This document shows, piece by piece, positions 1 through 7,291 of a stretch of DNA of 7,291 nucleotides. Every line of letters starts with the position of its first letter. Positions within the stretch are counted from its first letter, which is position 1. The stretch is taken from positions 1 through 7,291 of the forward strand of contig MHGT01000023.1 in NCBI GenBank assembly GCA_001805695.1, written 5' to 3'. A model generated the notes under the pieces. It was not told the DNA's origin, searched no databases, and saw only the letters and a list, made by a program, of their open reading frames with translations. This stretch comes from Omnitrophica WOR_2 bacterium RIFCSPHIGHO2_02_FULL_67_20 (GTDB taxonomy: Bacteria; Omnitrophota; Gorgyraeia; Aquiviventales; Aquiviventaceae). Position numbers and translations under genes: made by a program.

Positions 1-1
1 C

Positions 2-3000
2 GCGGCCCGGACCGAGACCCTGGCGACCCACACGGCCCCCCTCGAGGGCGGCGCCTCCGACACCACAACCGCCACCGTCACGACCTTCGACGCCCAGGGC
101 CGGCCGACCGCCGCCGTCGAGACCCTGACCGCCAGCAGCGTCACCTCCTACGACGGGACCGCCCTGACCTTGACGAGCTCCACCGCGACGACAACCTCCA
201 CCTTCGGGGCCCTGACGGTCGGGGCCACCGCCGGCTGGGGCCTGACCGCCCTGGCCGTCGCCGGGACGACGGTCCTGACCGGGACCGACCTCTTCGGCGG
301 GGCGGTCCGCCAGACCCGGACGACGACCGCGGTGACGGTGGCCGCCGGCCGCGTCAGCCGCCGCGAGGAGACCCTCCGCCAAGAAGCGTTCCCCAGCGAG
401 GGGGGCCGGACCGACACCTTGACCCAAACCGTGACGGACTTTGATTCGAAAGGCCGGCCCGAACAGGTGATGGAAACCATCCTGGCTCAGTACACCCTGA
501 ACGTGGATGGCACGGAACTCGGCTGGGATGGTGCGGGCCGAGGCCGGCAAGGGAACTTCTCGGGTGGGGAGACGGTGTCTCGCTTTCAGAGAATCACGGT
601 GACGCGGGCCGACGGGACGATGCGTGACGGGTGGGGGTTGTCTTCCGTGACCGGCGTCCGGGGCACCTCGATGTCGGGGACCGACTACCTGGGAGGCGGG
701 GCGAGCCAGAGCCGCAGCGTCAGCGAGGTGGAAGTCCGCAACGGCCGCGTGTACCGGCGGGTCGAGTTCGTCGGGAGCAGCTCTAACCCGGTGGAGGGCG
801 GTTCCAGCGGCTCGTCTAGTCGGACCACGACCTTCTTCGATGCCCAGGGCCGGCCGGAACGGGCCGAGGAAGTCTTGGTCAGCCAGGGCATCGTGAGCTA
901 TGACGGGACCGTCTTCGATTTGCGCGACACGCCGGATGCCCTGCGGCGAGATCCAAAGTATGGCGGGAGCCCGACAGCCCCGATCCCGGTGACCCAAGTG
1001 ACGACCTCGACGTTCGGCCAACTGCAGGGGACTGCCCGAACAGGGTGGGGGCTGACGGGGATCTCGGCGGTGGGGCTTGCCTACCTGGTCGGGGACGACC
1101 TGTTTGGCGGCACGGTCATCCAGATCCGCAAGAGCCGGCCCAGCGGGGGCGGCGGATTCATGACCAGCCGCGAGGACATCGTGGAGGCGATCACCAAGCC
1201 GATTGAGGGGGGCGAGACCTACACGAAGACGTACAGCATCTCCAGCTTTACGCGCGGCTCGCTGACGCAAGCCATCGAATTCGTGCAGGCCCAGTATGTG
1301 CTCAGCTACGACGGGACCGAGCTGGGGGACAAAAATCCCCCGTTCGGCGGGTCGGCCAACTTCATGTCGAATGCCAAGACCATCTCCGACTACGGCTCGG
1401 CGACGGGCATCCGAACCGGCGCGGCGCTGAACAGCGTGACGGTGAGTGGCTCGACGACCCTGCGCGGCAAGGACCTGTTCGGCGGGGACGTGGTCCAGGT
1501 GCGGACGGTGGTCGAGAAGTCCGTGAAGGTGATCAACGGCCGGATCCGCGAACGGACCGAAACGCTCCAGGCGATGACGAAGCCGAGCGAGGGCGGGGCG
1601 ACCGAGACCCGGACGCGTACCGTCTCGACGTTCGATGACCTCGGCCGTCCGCAGGAGACGACTGAGACGCTCGAATACCAGTACGTCCTCAGCTTCGACG
1701 GCACCGAACTGGGCGGCGCGGGGACGTTGTCGGATGGGACGACCGCGCGATTCGATTCCACGGCCAAGACCATCTCCCGGTTCGGCGAAATCACCGTCCA
1801 GCGCCCGAGCACCAATCCGTTCCAGCAAGGCCAGATCGTCTCCCGCACCGGCTGGGGGTTGAAGGAGCGCGTGAACCCGGCCAATCCGGCCGGGCCGAAG
1901 CTGGCCGCCATGGAGGTCTCGGGCCGCACGATCCTCCGCGGCAGCGACGTCTTCGACGGGGCGATCACCCAGACCCGGACGACGACCGCGACGCCGGTCG
2001 CCAACGGGCGCATCACGAGCCGGACCGAGACCCTTCGAGTCCAGACGACTGCTGCGGACACGTCCACCAGCGACACGACGACCCAGACGGTGACGACGTT
2101 CGATCCGGCCACCGGGAAGCCGACCCAGACCGAGGAGACCGTCACCGCCAGCACTGTGGACAGCTACGACGGGACCCACCTTGTCCTGACGAGTTCCGAT
2201 GCGAAAACGCTCTCGGCCTTCGGGGCCCTGACTGTCGGCAGCAAAGCCGGCTGGGGCTTGACCGGAATCACCGCGAGCGGGAGCACGGTGTTGGCGGGGA
2301 CGGATCTCTTCGGCGGAGCCATCGAGCAGACCCGGATTACCAAGGCCGTCAATGCGGCGAACGGCCGGGTCACCGATCGCCTGGAAATCCTCATGGTCAA
2401 GACCAACCCGATCGAAGGAGGCCACACCAACACGGTGACGCAGACCGCCACCTTCTTTGTGGACGGCCGGCCGGATCGCACGGAGGAAACCATAGATCGT
2501 CAATACGTCCTCAGCTACGACGGGACCGAGTTGGGGTGGACCGGGCAGGGGAGCAACCGGGTGTCCGGCACGTCCCTGAAGAAGTTCGACTCGACGGCGA
2601 AGACCACCTCGACGTTCGGAGAGATTCAGGAACTGGTCTTCGATCGTCCGGACCCGACCGCGCCAGGGGCCACGCTGACCATCACACCGTGGGGTCTCAT
2701 CGGCATGACGGCCACCGGGGCCACCACCGTGGCCGGCACCGACCTCTTTGGGGGGCGCGTGACCCAGATCCGCGAGGTCGTGGCGGACTCGATCAAGGTG
2801 GCCCGGGGCCGTGTGACCGACCGCGCGGAGACCCTGCAGGTGAAGACCACGCCGATGGAGGGGGGCGAGAGCGATACGAAGACCCGTACCACCACGCAGT
2901 TCAATTCGCTCGGCCAGCCGGTCTCGGCCTGGGAAGAGACCGCCCATCAATATGTGCTCAGCTACGACGGGACCGAGCTGGGATGGAACGGCCGGGCGTT

Positions 3001-6000
3001 GAATGACCCGTTGCGCCGGGGCGCCGAGGCGAAGTTCACCACGGGGGCGAGAACCATTTCCCGGTTCGGCGACATCCTGCCGGTACCGGCGGCCACGCGG
3101 CAGCGCGGCCAGCCGGTCCGCAAGGGGTGGGGGTTGATCGCGATGGAGGTGTCGGGGTCTACGGGGTCTACGGTGTTAACCGGGGAAGACCTGTTTGGCG
3201 GCCTGGTCACCCAAACCCGACGGGCCATTCCGGTGGCGGAGCTCCCGAATGCCCTTCAGGTGGCCAACGGCCGCGTAGCCCAGCGCACCGAGGAATTGGT
3301 GGTGCATGCCGAGCCGATGGACGGCGGCGCCTCCGATACCACCACCAGGACCGTGACGACGTTCGATGCGCTCGGCCGGCCGACGCGGGCGACGGACACC
3401 GTGACGGCGCAGATCACCACCGGCTATGACGGCACCCGCCTGACGCTCGAAGGGCAGGGGATGGTGACCGTGTCCGGCTTCGGGCCGATCGCGGCGCTGG
3501 CGAAACCCCACCCGAGGCCGATCCCGGGGCAGTCGGCGACGTTCACGCCGTGGGGATTGACGAGCCAGACGGTGACCGGCACGACCACGCTGAGCGGCAA
3601 CGACCTGTTCGATGGGAAGATCCGCCAGGTCCGCGAGGTCGTGGCGAATTCGATCGTGGTGGACAAAGGCCGGGTGACGAGCCGGGCCGAAACCCTGGCG
3701 ACGACCACGAACCCGGTCGAGGGCGGAGAATCGGTTACTACAACCCAGACGACGACGACTTTCGACGAGTTCGGCCGGCCGACCGAGGCGACGGAAATCA
3801 CGCTGGCCCAGCGGGTGGTCAGCTATGACGGTACGGCACTTGGGCTTGACGGCGCGCCGACCGCGAAGACCATCTCCCGGTTCGGCACGATCGCCGCGGT
3901 GGCGAATCCTCAGCCGGGCCAGCCGCGCCGTCAAGGGTGGGGCCTGGCGGCGCAGGGGAGCAAACCGGCGATGGAGGTGTCCGGGAGTGTGACCCTCCGT
4001 GGCACGGACGCCTTCGGCGGCGCCATCGCTCAGGTGCGGACCGCGGCGTCTCCGAAGGTGGATCCGATCACCGGCCGTCTGGCCGAGCGGACCGACCGCC
4101 TCGAAGTGACCGCCAACCCGATCGAGGGGGGCGAGACCTACACCAAGACCCAGACGGTCACCGCCTTCGACGAGTTCGGCCGGCCGAAGGAGACGACGGA
4201 AACTTTGCTGGCCCAATACACCATGAGCGCCGACGGCACCGAGCTGAAAAACTTCTTCTCGACTGTGAAGACCATCTCCCGCTTCGGCCCGATTGCCGAG
4301 GCGCCCGCTCCCCGCGAGCCGGGCCAGCCGATCCGCAAAGGGTGGGGATTGACGGCGATGGAGGTGTCGGGCTTTACCACCTTGGAAGGGAGCGACCTCT
4401 TTGGGGGATTTGTGCGGCAGACAACCACACCCCTGCGCGTGGATATGGGGCTTGGGCGGATCAGCCGGCGGGATGAGGAGGCGCGGGTGGAGAGCGCGGG
4501 GGTGGACGGCTCAGCCCAGCACCAGGCGACGGAAACCCACACGTTCTTCAGCGCGCTCGGCCGGTCATCGGGGGCGGTGACGACCCTGCGCAAGGCTGAT
4601 TACGAAGTGATCGGCGCGGATGGCAGCCGCACGACGCTGTTGGATGATTACACGACGACGGTCCTGTACGGTTTCGACACGGCCAAGCCGTTGCCCGGGG
4701 TGACGCCAGTCCAGCACGCGTGGCTGGCGCTGGAGCAGAAGGAAGGGCGGGTCGCGATCCCTGGGGTGATCCAGACTGCGTCCGCCGCCGCCTCCACGGC
4801 ACAGCGTTTTCGCACGGAGGATGCATTTGGGGCGACCACGGACCTGGATCTGGCCACGACGGCGTATCAGCGATCCTCGGCGGGGCGGTTCTCGCCGTTG
4901 AGCCAGCACACGACGAGCGTCACCACGATTGGCGGCGTCACCCTGCAGACCCAGGAATACACGACGACGTTCGAATACACCTACACCGCCGCCGGCCAAA
5001 TTAAGACCCTCGTCACGACGCTCCAGCAGGAGGGGTACGAAGTCACCGGGTTCGACGGGAGCGTGACCACGCTGGACGCGGATTACGTCACGACGACGAC
5101 CTACGGCCTGCTGACGGCGGCGGGGGGCCGGACCGGCTGGGCGGCGATGAGCCAGTCGGAGGCGGCGCCGCAGAAGACCCGGATGGAAGACCTGTTCGGC
5201 ACCGTCACGACGAACGAGGTCACCACGACCTATCGCCGGTTGGACAACGGGCGGTTCGGCCCGGAGGTCCAGGACACCGCCTCGAAGACCACCTCCCCCG
5301 ATGGCACCGTGCAGTTCCAACGGACGACCACGACCTCCGCATACGTCACGGCCGCTGCGCAGAACCGGGCCGCCGGCAAGCTCCCGGGCCGCCTGCTGGA
5401 GACGACGACGGTGCTCCACAAGACCGACCCCTCGGAAGACCCGCTGAACCCGAAGAGTTTCCGCATCATCGGGGCGGACGGGGCGGTGACAACGCTCGAC
5501 CATGACGTGACGACCACGGTCCGGTACGGATTGAAAGAGGATGCCCCGACGGTTGCCGTGGCGCCGTTCTCCGGCGGCACGATTGGCGTGCGTAAGGGCC
5601 AGGGCGGGCCGTCCCTGCCGCCGACCCCCGTTAGAACGACGGATGTCAGCCGCACCACCCGCGTGGAGCCGGCCACCAAGCCCTGGGTGGCGAAATCGCA
5701 GGCTGCGGGCGTGCAGGAGACCACGATCGTCGATCTCTTCGGGTCGGAGACCCGCAACCAGACCTCGACGACATTCACCCAGATCCGCGGCCGGTTCGTG
5801 CCGACGCATCAGCTGACCAACACCTGGACGACGATGGTGGACGGCACTCGGCAGAATCAGGCCTCGGAGACCGACACGACCTACACCCCGGAGGGGTTGC
5901 CGGCGGCGGCCACGACCACCCTGTTGAAAAATATCTATAACGTGACGGGGCCCGATGGGGCCACGACGACGCTGGATCACGACTACGTTACCGTCGTGAC

Positions 6001-7291
6001 ATACGGCATCGTGACGGGCATTGACGGGCGCCAGGGGTGGGCGGCGGCGACCCAGCGGGAGTTGGCCGCTCAACAGACGACGACCGTGGATCTGTTCCAC
6101 ACGACCACCAAGAATTCCGTGACGGTTCGCGATGCCGTGCTGGGCGACCACTTCTACACCCGGTTGGACATCGGCCGGTTCGCTCCCACGGCCCAGGACA
6201 CCACGGCCGACATCACGATGGCGGACGGCACGGTCCAGCACCAGGAAACGACTACGGCGTTCAGCTACTGGAAGACCGGGGAAGGAAATCTCACCCTCGG
6301 CCAACTGCCCGGGCGGTTGAAAGAAGTCACCACCACCCTGAAGGCCCGGGATGCCCGAAACCAGCCCGTCTACAAAGTGACGAGCTACGATGGCACGACG
6401 ACGACCCTGCGCGAGAATTACGTGACGACCACGCGGTACGGGGAGGACAACACGCACTTCGGTCCCTCCGTCGTGACGTGGGAACTGCCGTGGTTGGCGG
6501 TGGCGCAGACCGAACAGGCCCCGCAGAAGGTCCGCACGGAGGATCTGTTCCAGACGGTGACTACCAGCGAGACCGCCACGACCTTCGTGTGGTTAGAGGC
6601 CGGGCGCTTCGCCGCCGAGCGGGCGACGACCACCGCCGACACCACCTCGGTGGACGGCGCCACCCAGCATCAAACGACCGACACGCTGTCGGACTACTGG
6701 ACTGCTAAGAAGATTGAGGCGGCCCGTCAGCGCGCCGAACCCGGCGCAGCCCAGGCGAAACCCGGCTTGCTGAGAACCGTCACAGCCATCCTGCGCGCGA
6801 CCGGGAACGATCCCGACCGCCCGCGCTACCGCATCGTCGGGTTTGACGGGGCGGTCACGACGCTGGATGTGGATTACGCCACCGTCATCACGTATGGTCC
6901 CGACCGGCGCTTGGTGAATCCGCAGACGGGGGGGCCGGCCTGGCTGGCCCAGCGGCAGGACGAGGAAGTTAATCAGGTCGGCCAGCGGAGCGCCCAGCGG
7001 ACCACGACCCGCGACCTGTTCCAGGCGGAGACCTCCACCACCACGAATACGGATTTTGTGCGCCTGGAGGCCACCGGCCGGTTCGCGGCGTCGAACCAGG
7101 GGACGACCGCCATCACGACGTCGGCGGACGGCACCCGCCAAGTCCAGGGGACGGTGACGGAGTTCCAGTATGGCCAGACGGCCGGCCAGCATGACTACGG
7201 GCGATTGACGAAGACGGTCGCCACGCTGACGATCCTGGATATCGTCGGCTACGACGGGGCCCACACGGTCCAGACCACGGCACCGGTCACG
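2..7291 (+). CDS. Interior fragment of a giant threonine-rich tandem-repeat protein, open at both ends
   Basis: One frame reads through 2430 codons without a stop. Position 1 is the last base of the preceding codon and the window ends on a complete codon, so start and stop lie outside. I do not recognise a named family. The protein consists of about 17 degenerate repeats of 119-181 residues in two related types, A (residues 1-1464) and B (residues 1607-2430), joined by a hybrid unit. Threonine is about one residue in five in the lines I counted, there is no cysteine, and no hydrophobic membrane span or catalytic motif was seen. Landmarks such as TTFD..GRP and SYDGTEL suggest beta-hairpins and loosely recall YD/RHS repeats, where the usual core is YD..GRL. 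Here Tyr is mostly Phe and Leu mostly Pro, so membership is unproven. Copies differ by many synonymous changes (ggg/gga, cag/caa), which shows that the protein sequence is what is conserved. A secreted or surface filament, adhesin or toxin-shell role is inference only. No internal start with a convincing ribosome binding site was seen. Confidence 0.92.
122..376 (+). repeat. Higher-order repeat, copy 1 (pairs with 2138-2392)
   Basis: Residues 41-125 align without a gap to residues 713-797, an offset of exactly 672 residues (2016 bp). I count 56 identities in 85 positions by hand. Shared stretches include [13 protein letters not shown] and GTDLFGG. This A unit carries the short form of the loop, with SYDGT followed by LTLTSS rather than ELG, and reaches GWGL quickly. 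Confidence 0.75.
683..1096 (+). repeat. Divergent serine-rich A unit
   Basis: The unit opens with DYLGG instead of DLFGG and has a serine-rich stretch around residues 258-274 (positions about 773-823), on both sides of a normal NPVEGG. Later landmarks are intact: [21 protein letters not shown] and GWGL. The loop after SYDGT is long and Pro/Asp/Arg-rich (residues about 304-333). It remains recognisably A-type. Confidence 0.7.
1097..1471 (+). repeat. Most degenerate A unit, with key turn motifs lost
   Basis: DLFGG, KPIEGG and [13 protein letters not shown] are present. The NGRV motif is replaced by a glycine run with FMTSRED, FD..GRP has become FTRGSL, and GWGL is missing, with GAALNS at its place. 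The reading frame is intact, so this is protein-level drift rather than a frameshift. Two stretches of DNA in this unit are exactly shared with other units (1295-1326 with 2951-2982; 1205-1224 with 4124-4143), so it is a true family member. Confidence 0.7.
1295..1326 (+). repeat. 32-bp exact direct repeat, copy 1
   Basis: Positions 1295-1326 are identical to 2951-2982. They encode [11 protein letters not shown], the conserved DGT turn of the A unit. The preceding codon differs synonymously (cag against caa) and the Gly codon at the end differs in its third base (ggg against gga). Confidence 0.8.
2138..2392 (+). repeat. Higher-order repeat, copy 2 (pairs with 122-376)
   Basis: This is the partner of the segment at 122-376, with about 66% identity over 85 residues and no gap. 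Similarity continues downstream with a one-residue gap near the GRP turn: both copies go on to P.EGG, T.T.TQT and then ELGW.G.G. The match therefore crosses a unit boundary and is not just the usual unit-to-unit resemblance. Confidence 0.75.
2951..2982 (+). repeat. 32-bp exact direct repeat, copy 2
   Basis: Identical to 1295-1326 and encodes the same [11 protein letters not shown] segment. A third, slightly diverged copy lies near 2502-2535. Exact DNA identity across units whose remainder has diverged suggests recent recombination or gene conversion, though strong codon bias could add to it. Confidence 0.8.
4394..4819 (+). repeat. Hybrid unit joining the A and B repeat types
   Basis: The 142-residue unit begins as type A, with DLFGG, VRQTTT and a [10 protein letters not shown] segment matching the A motif NGRV..R.ETL. 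The expected P.EGG is absent, and at the same place stands VDGSAQHQ, which matches the B motif ([16 protein letters not shown] in later units). TFFSALGRS follows, a weak version of FD..GRP. It then ends as type B, with [16 protein letters not shown], a YG and AWLALEQ in place of A-type SYDGTEL, RFG and GWGL. Reading and spacing are continuous, so it marks the switch point between the two halves of the protein. Confidence 0.78.
4820..7291 (+). repeat. B-type protein repeat block (five complete units and one partial)
   Basis: Units start at 4820, 5189, 5732, 6089, 6542 and 7013, the last cut by the window end. Complete units are 119-181 residues. The order is DLF.T.TT, a T.(F/Y).RL..GRFAP..Q.T segment, DGT.Q.Q, T.TT..Y, a variable linker, GRL.E.TT.L, G(F/A)DG..TTLD.DYVTT..YG, a variable linker, and W.A..Q.E before the next DLF. 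The first unit is weakest at the front (DAFG). Compared with type A, the EGG motif is absent, the FD..GRP turn has become a longer F.Y...GRL segment, and SYDGTEL has become GFDG..TTLD. Two units (4820 and 5189) lead straight into YEVTGFDG or FRIIGADG. The one at 6089 keeps an A-like SYDGT. Confidence 0.85.
5189..5731 (+). repeat. Longest B unit, with a Pro/Gly-rich insertion
   Basis: At 181 residues this is the longest unit in the window. The core motifs are standard: [32 protein letters not shown] and [12 protein letters not shown]. The extra length lies mainly between YGL and the Trp of the next landmark (residues about 1845-1894, positions about 5534-5683), a stretch rich in Pro, Gly and Val with no Cys and few aromatic residues. 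It is probably a flexible loop protruding from the repeat core. This is an inference from composition. Confidence 0.65.

Larger units (their letters stand above)
2..4393 (+). repeat. A-type protein repeat block (one partial and ten complete units)
   Basis: Taking the Asp of the DLFGG landmark as unit start, complete units begin at 287, 683, 1097, 1472, 1946, 2303, 2741, 3188, 3602 and 4007. Positions 2-286 are the tail of an earlier unit. Unit lengths are 119-158 residues. The order within a unit is DLFGG..(V/I).Q.R, then NGRV..R.ETL, P.EGG, T.T.TTFD..GRP...ET, AQYV.SYDGTEL, a variable loop, K.ISRFG.I, a second variable loop, GWGL, V.G.T.L.GT, then the next DLFGG. Departures include DYLGG at 683, DVFDG at 1946, DLFDG at 3602 and DAFGG at 4007. 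The P.EGG motif is in every unit except the one at 1946, which has a Thr/Ser/Asp run instead. Length variation sits mostly in the loops flanking RFG.I, as expected for turns between conserved strands. Confidence 0.88.

Noticed and set aside
1390..2154. 254-codon ORF on the minus strand, with hydrophobic Val-rich stretches
   Set aside because: The valines are the complement of the Thr/Asn/Asp codons of the + strand repeats, so the apparent hydrophobic segments are an artefact. Several similar short minus-strand ORFs recur once per repeat for the same reason.
2414..2437. Shine-Dalgarno-like gaaggagg followed by gtg, as a possible internal start
   Set aside because: The purine run encodes the conserved EGG motif found at the same place in nearly every A unit, and the repeat reads continuously upstream. 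There is no reason to start a protein here.
3176..4216. 346-codon ORF on the minus strand
   Set aside because: It is the same in-register antisense effect, ending at the complement of the rare sense Leu codon tta at 3176. It overlaps well-conserved repeat units of the + strand gene.
4565..6457. 630-codon ORF on the minus strand, Arg/Gly-rich
   Set aside because: It lies in exact codon register antisense to the real gene. Its stop is the complement of a sense Ser codon (tca at 4565), and its length reflects the near absence of tta, cta and tca in this GC-biased gene. Its translation shows none of the ordered repeat landmarks of the + strand frame.
6037..6708. 223-codon + strand ORF rich in Gly, His, Asp and Arg
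   Set aside because: It is a frame-shifted reading of the repeat units. Its His/Arg/Gly composition is typical of out-of-frame GC-rich DNA, and it sits wholly inside the real frame.
6593..7264. 223-codon ORF on the minus strand
   Set aside because: In-register antisense shadow ending at the complement of the sense codon tta at 6593. There is no separate support for it.
2..7291. Classical YD/RHS repeat protein
   Set aside because: FD..GRP and DGT turns are suggestive, but the canonical YD..GRL core with its short period is not seen, and no RHS core-domain boundary or toxin tail lies in the window. Kept only as a hypothesis.
1..7291. CRISPR array, diversity-generating element or mobile element
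   Set aside because: The repeats are long, diverged and fully coding in one frame. There are no short identical repeats with unique spacers, no terminal inverted repeats and no transposase or reverse transcriptase motifs.

Overview
The whole window is the interior of one very large protein-coding gene on the + strand. In the frame whose first full codon is at position 2, all 2430 codons up to 7291 are open. Neither the true start nor the stop lies inside the window, so the gene is longer than 7.3 kb and the protein longer than 2430 residues. Frame-by-frame translation shows about 17 tandem copies of a divergent repeat of roughly 120-180 residues. The repeat landmarks recur in this frame only, in the same order, and differ between copies largely by synonymous or conservative changes. 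That pattern indicates real coding sequence and rules out the competing ORFs on both strands.

Layout. Positions 2-4393 hold the A-type repeats: one partial and ten complete units. Their landmarks run GTDLFGG, NGRV..R.ETL, P.EGG, TTFD..GRP..ET, SYDGTEL, T.SRFG.I and GWGL. Positions 4394-4819 hold one hybrid unit with an A-type head and a B-type tail. Positions 4820-7291 hold the B-type repeats: five complete units and one partial. Their landmarks run DLF.T.TT, RL..GRFAP..Q.T, DGT.Q.Q, GRL.E, GFDG..TTLD.DYVTT..YG and W.A..Q. The two types line up landmark by landmark, so they look like two branches of one ancestral repeat. Inside the A block, units around 122-376 and 2138-2392 match without gaps at a spacing of 2016 bp, which suggests blocks of about five units were duplicated together.

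The protein is about one-fifth threonine (sampled by hand), is rich in Gly, Val, Ala and Arg, and has no cysteine in all 2430 residues. No transmembrane segment or enzyme motif was seen. The alternating Thr/Val/Arg stretches broken by turn motifs (FD..GR, YDGT, NGR) suggest a beta-hairpin-rich fibre or shell, loosely like the YD/RHS repeats of bacterial surface and toxin proteins. That resemblance is an inference, and the canonical YD consensus is not present. A secreted or surface role fits but cannot be shown, because both ends of the protein are missing.

Organism. The DNA is about two-thirds G+C by eye with strongly GC-biased third positions, which fits a high-GC bacterium. Giant repeat genes of this kind are known from environmental lineages such as Omnitrophota and from Planctomycetota and relatives. 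Nothing here fixes the taxon. I saw no RNA genes, mobile elements, CRISPR arrays, promoters, terminators or intergenic gaps, and every base except position 1 falls within a complete in-frame codon.
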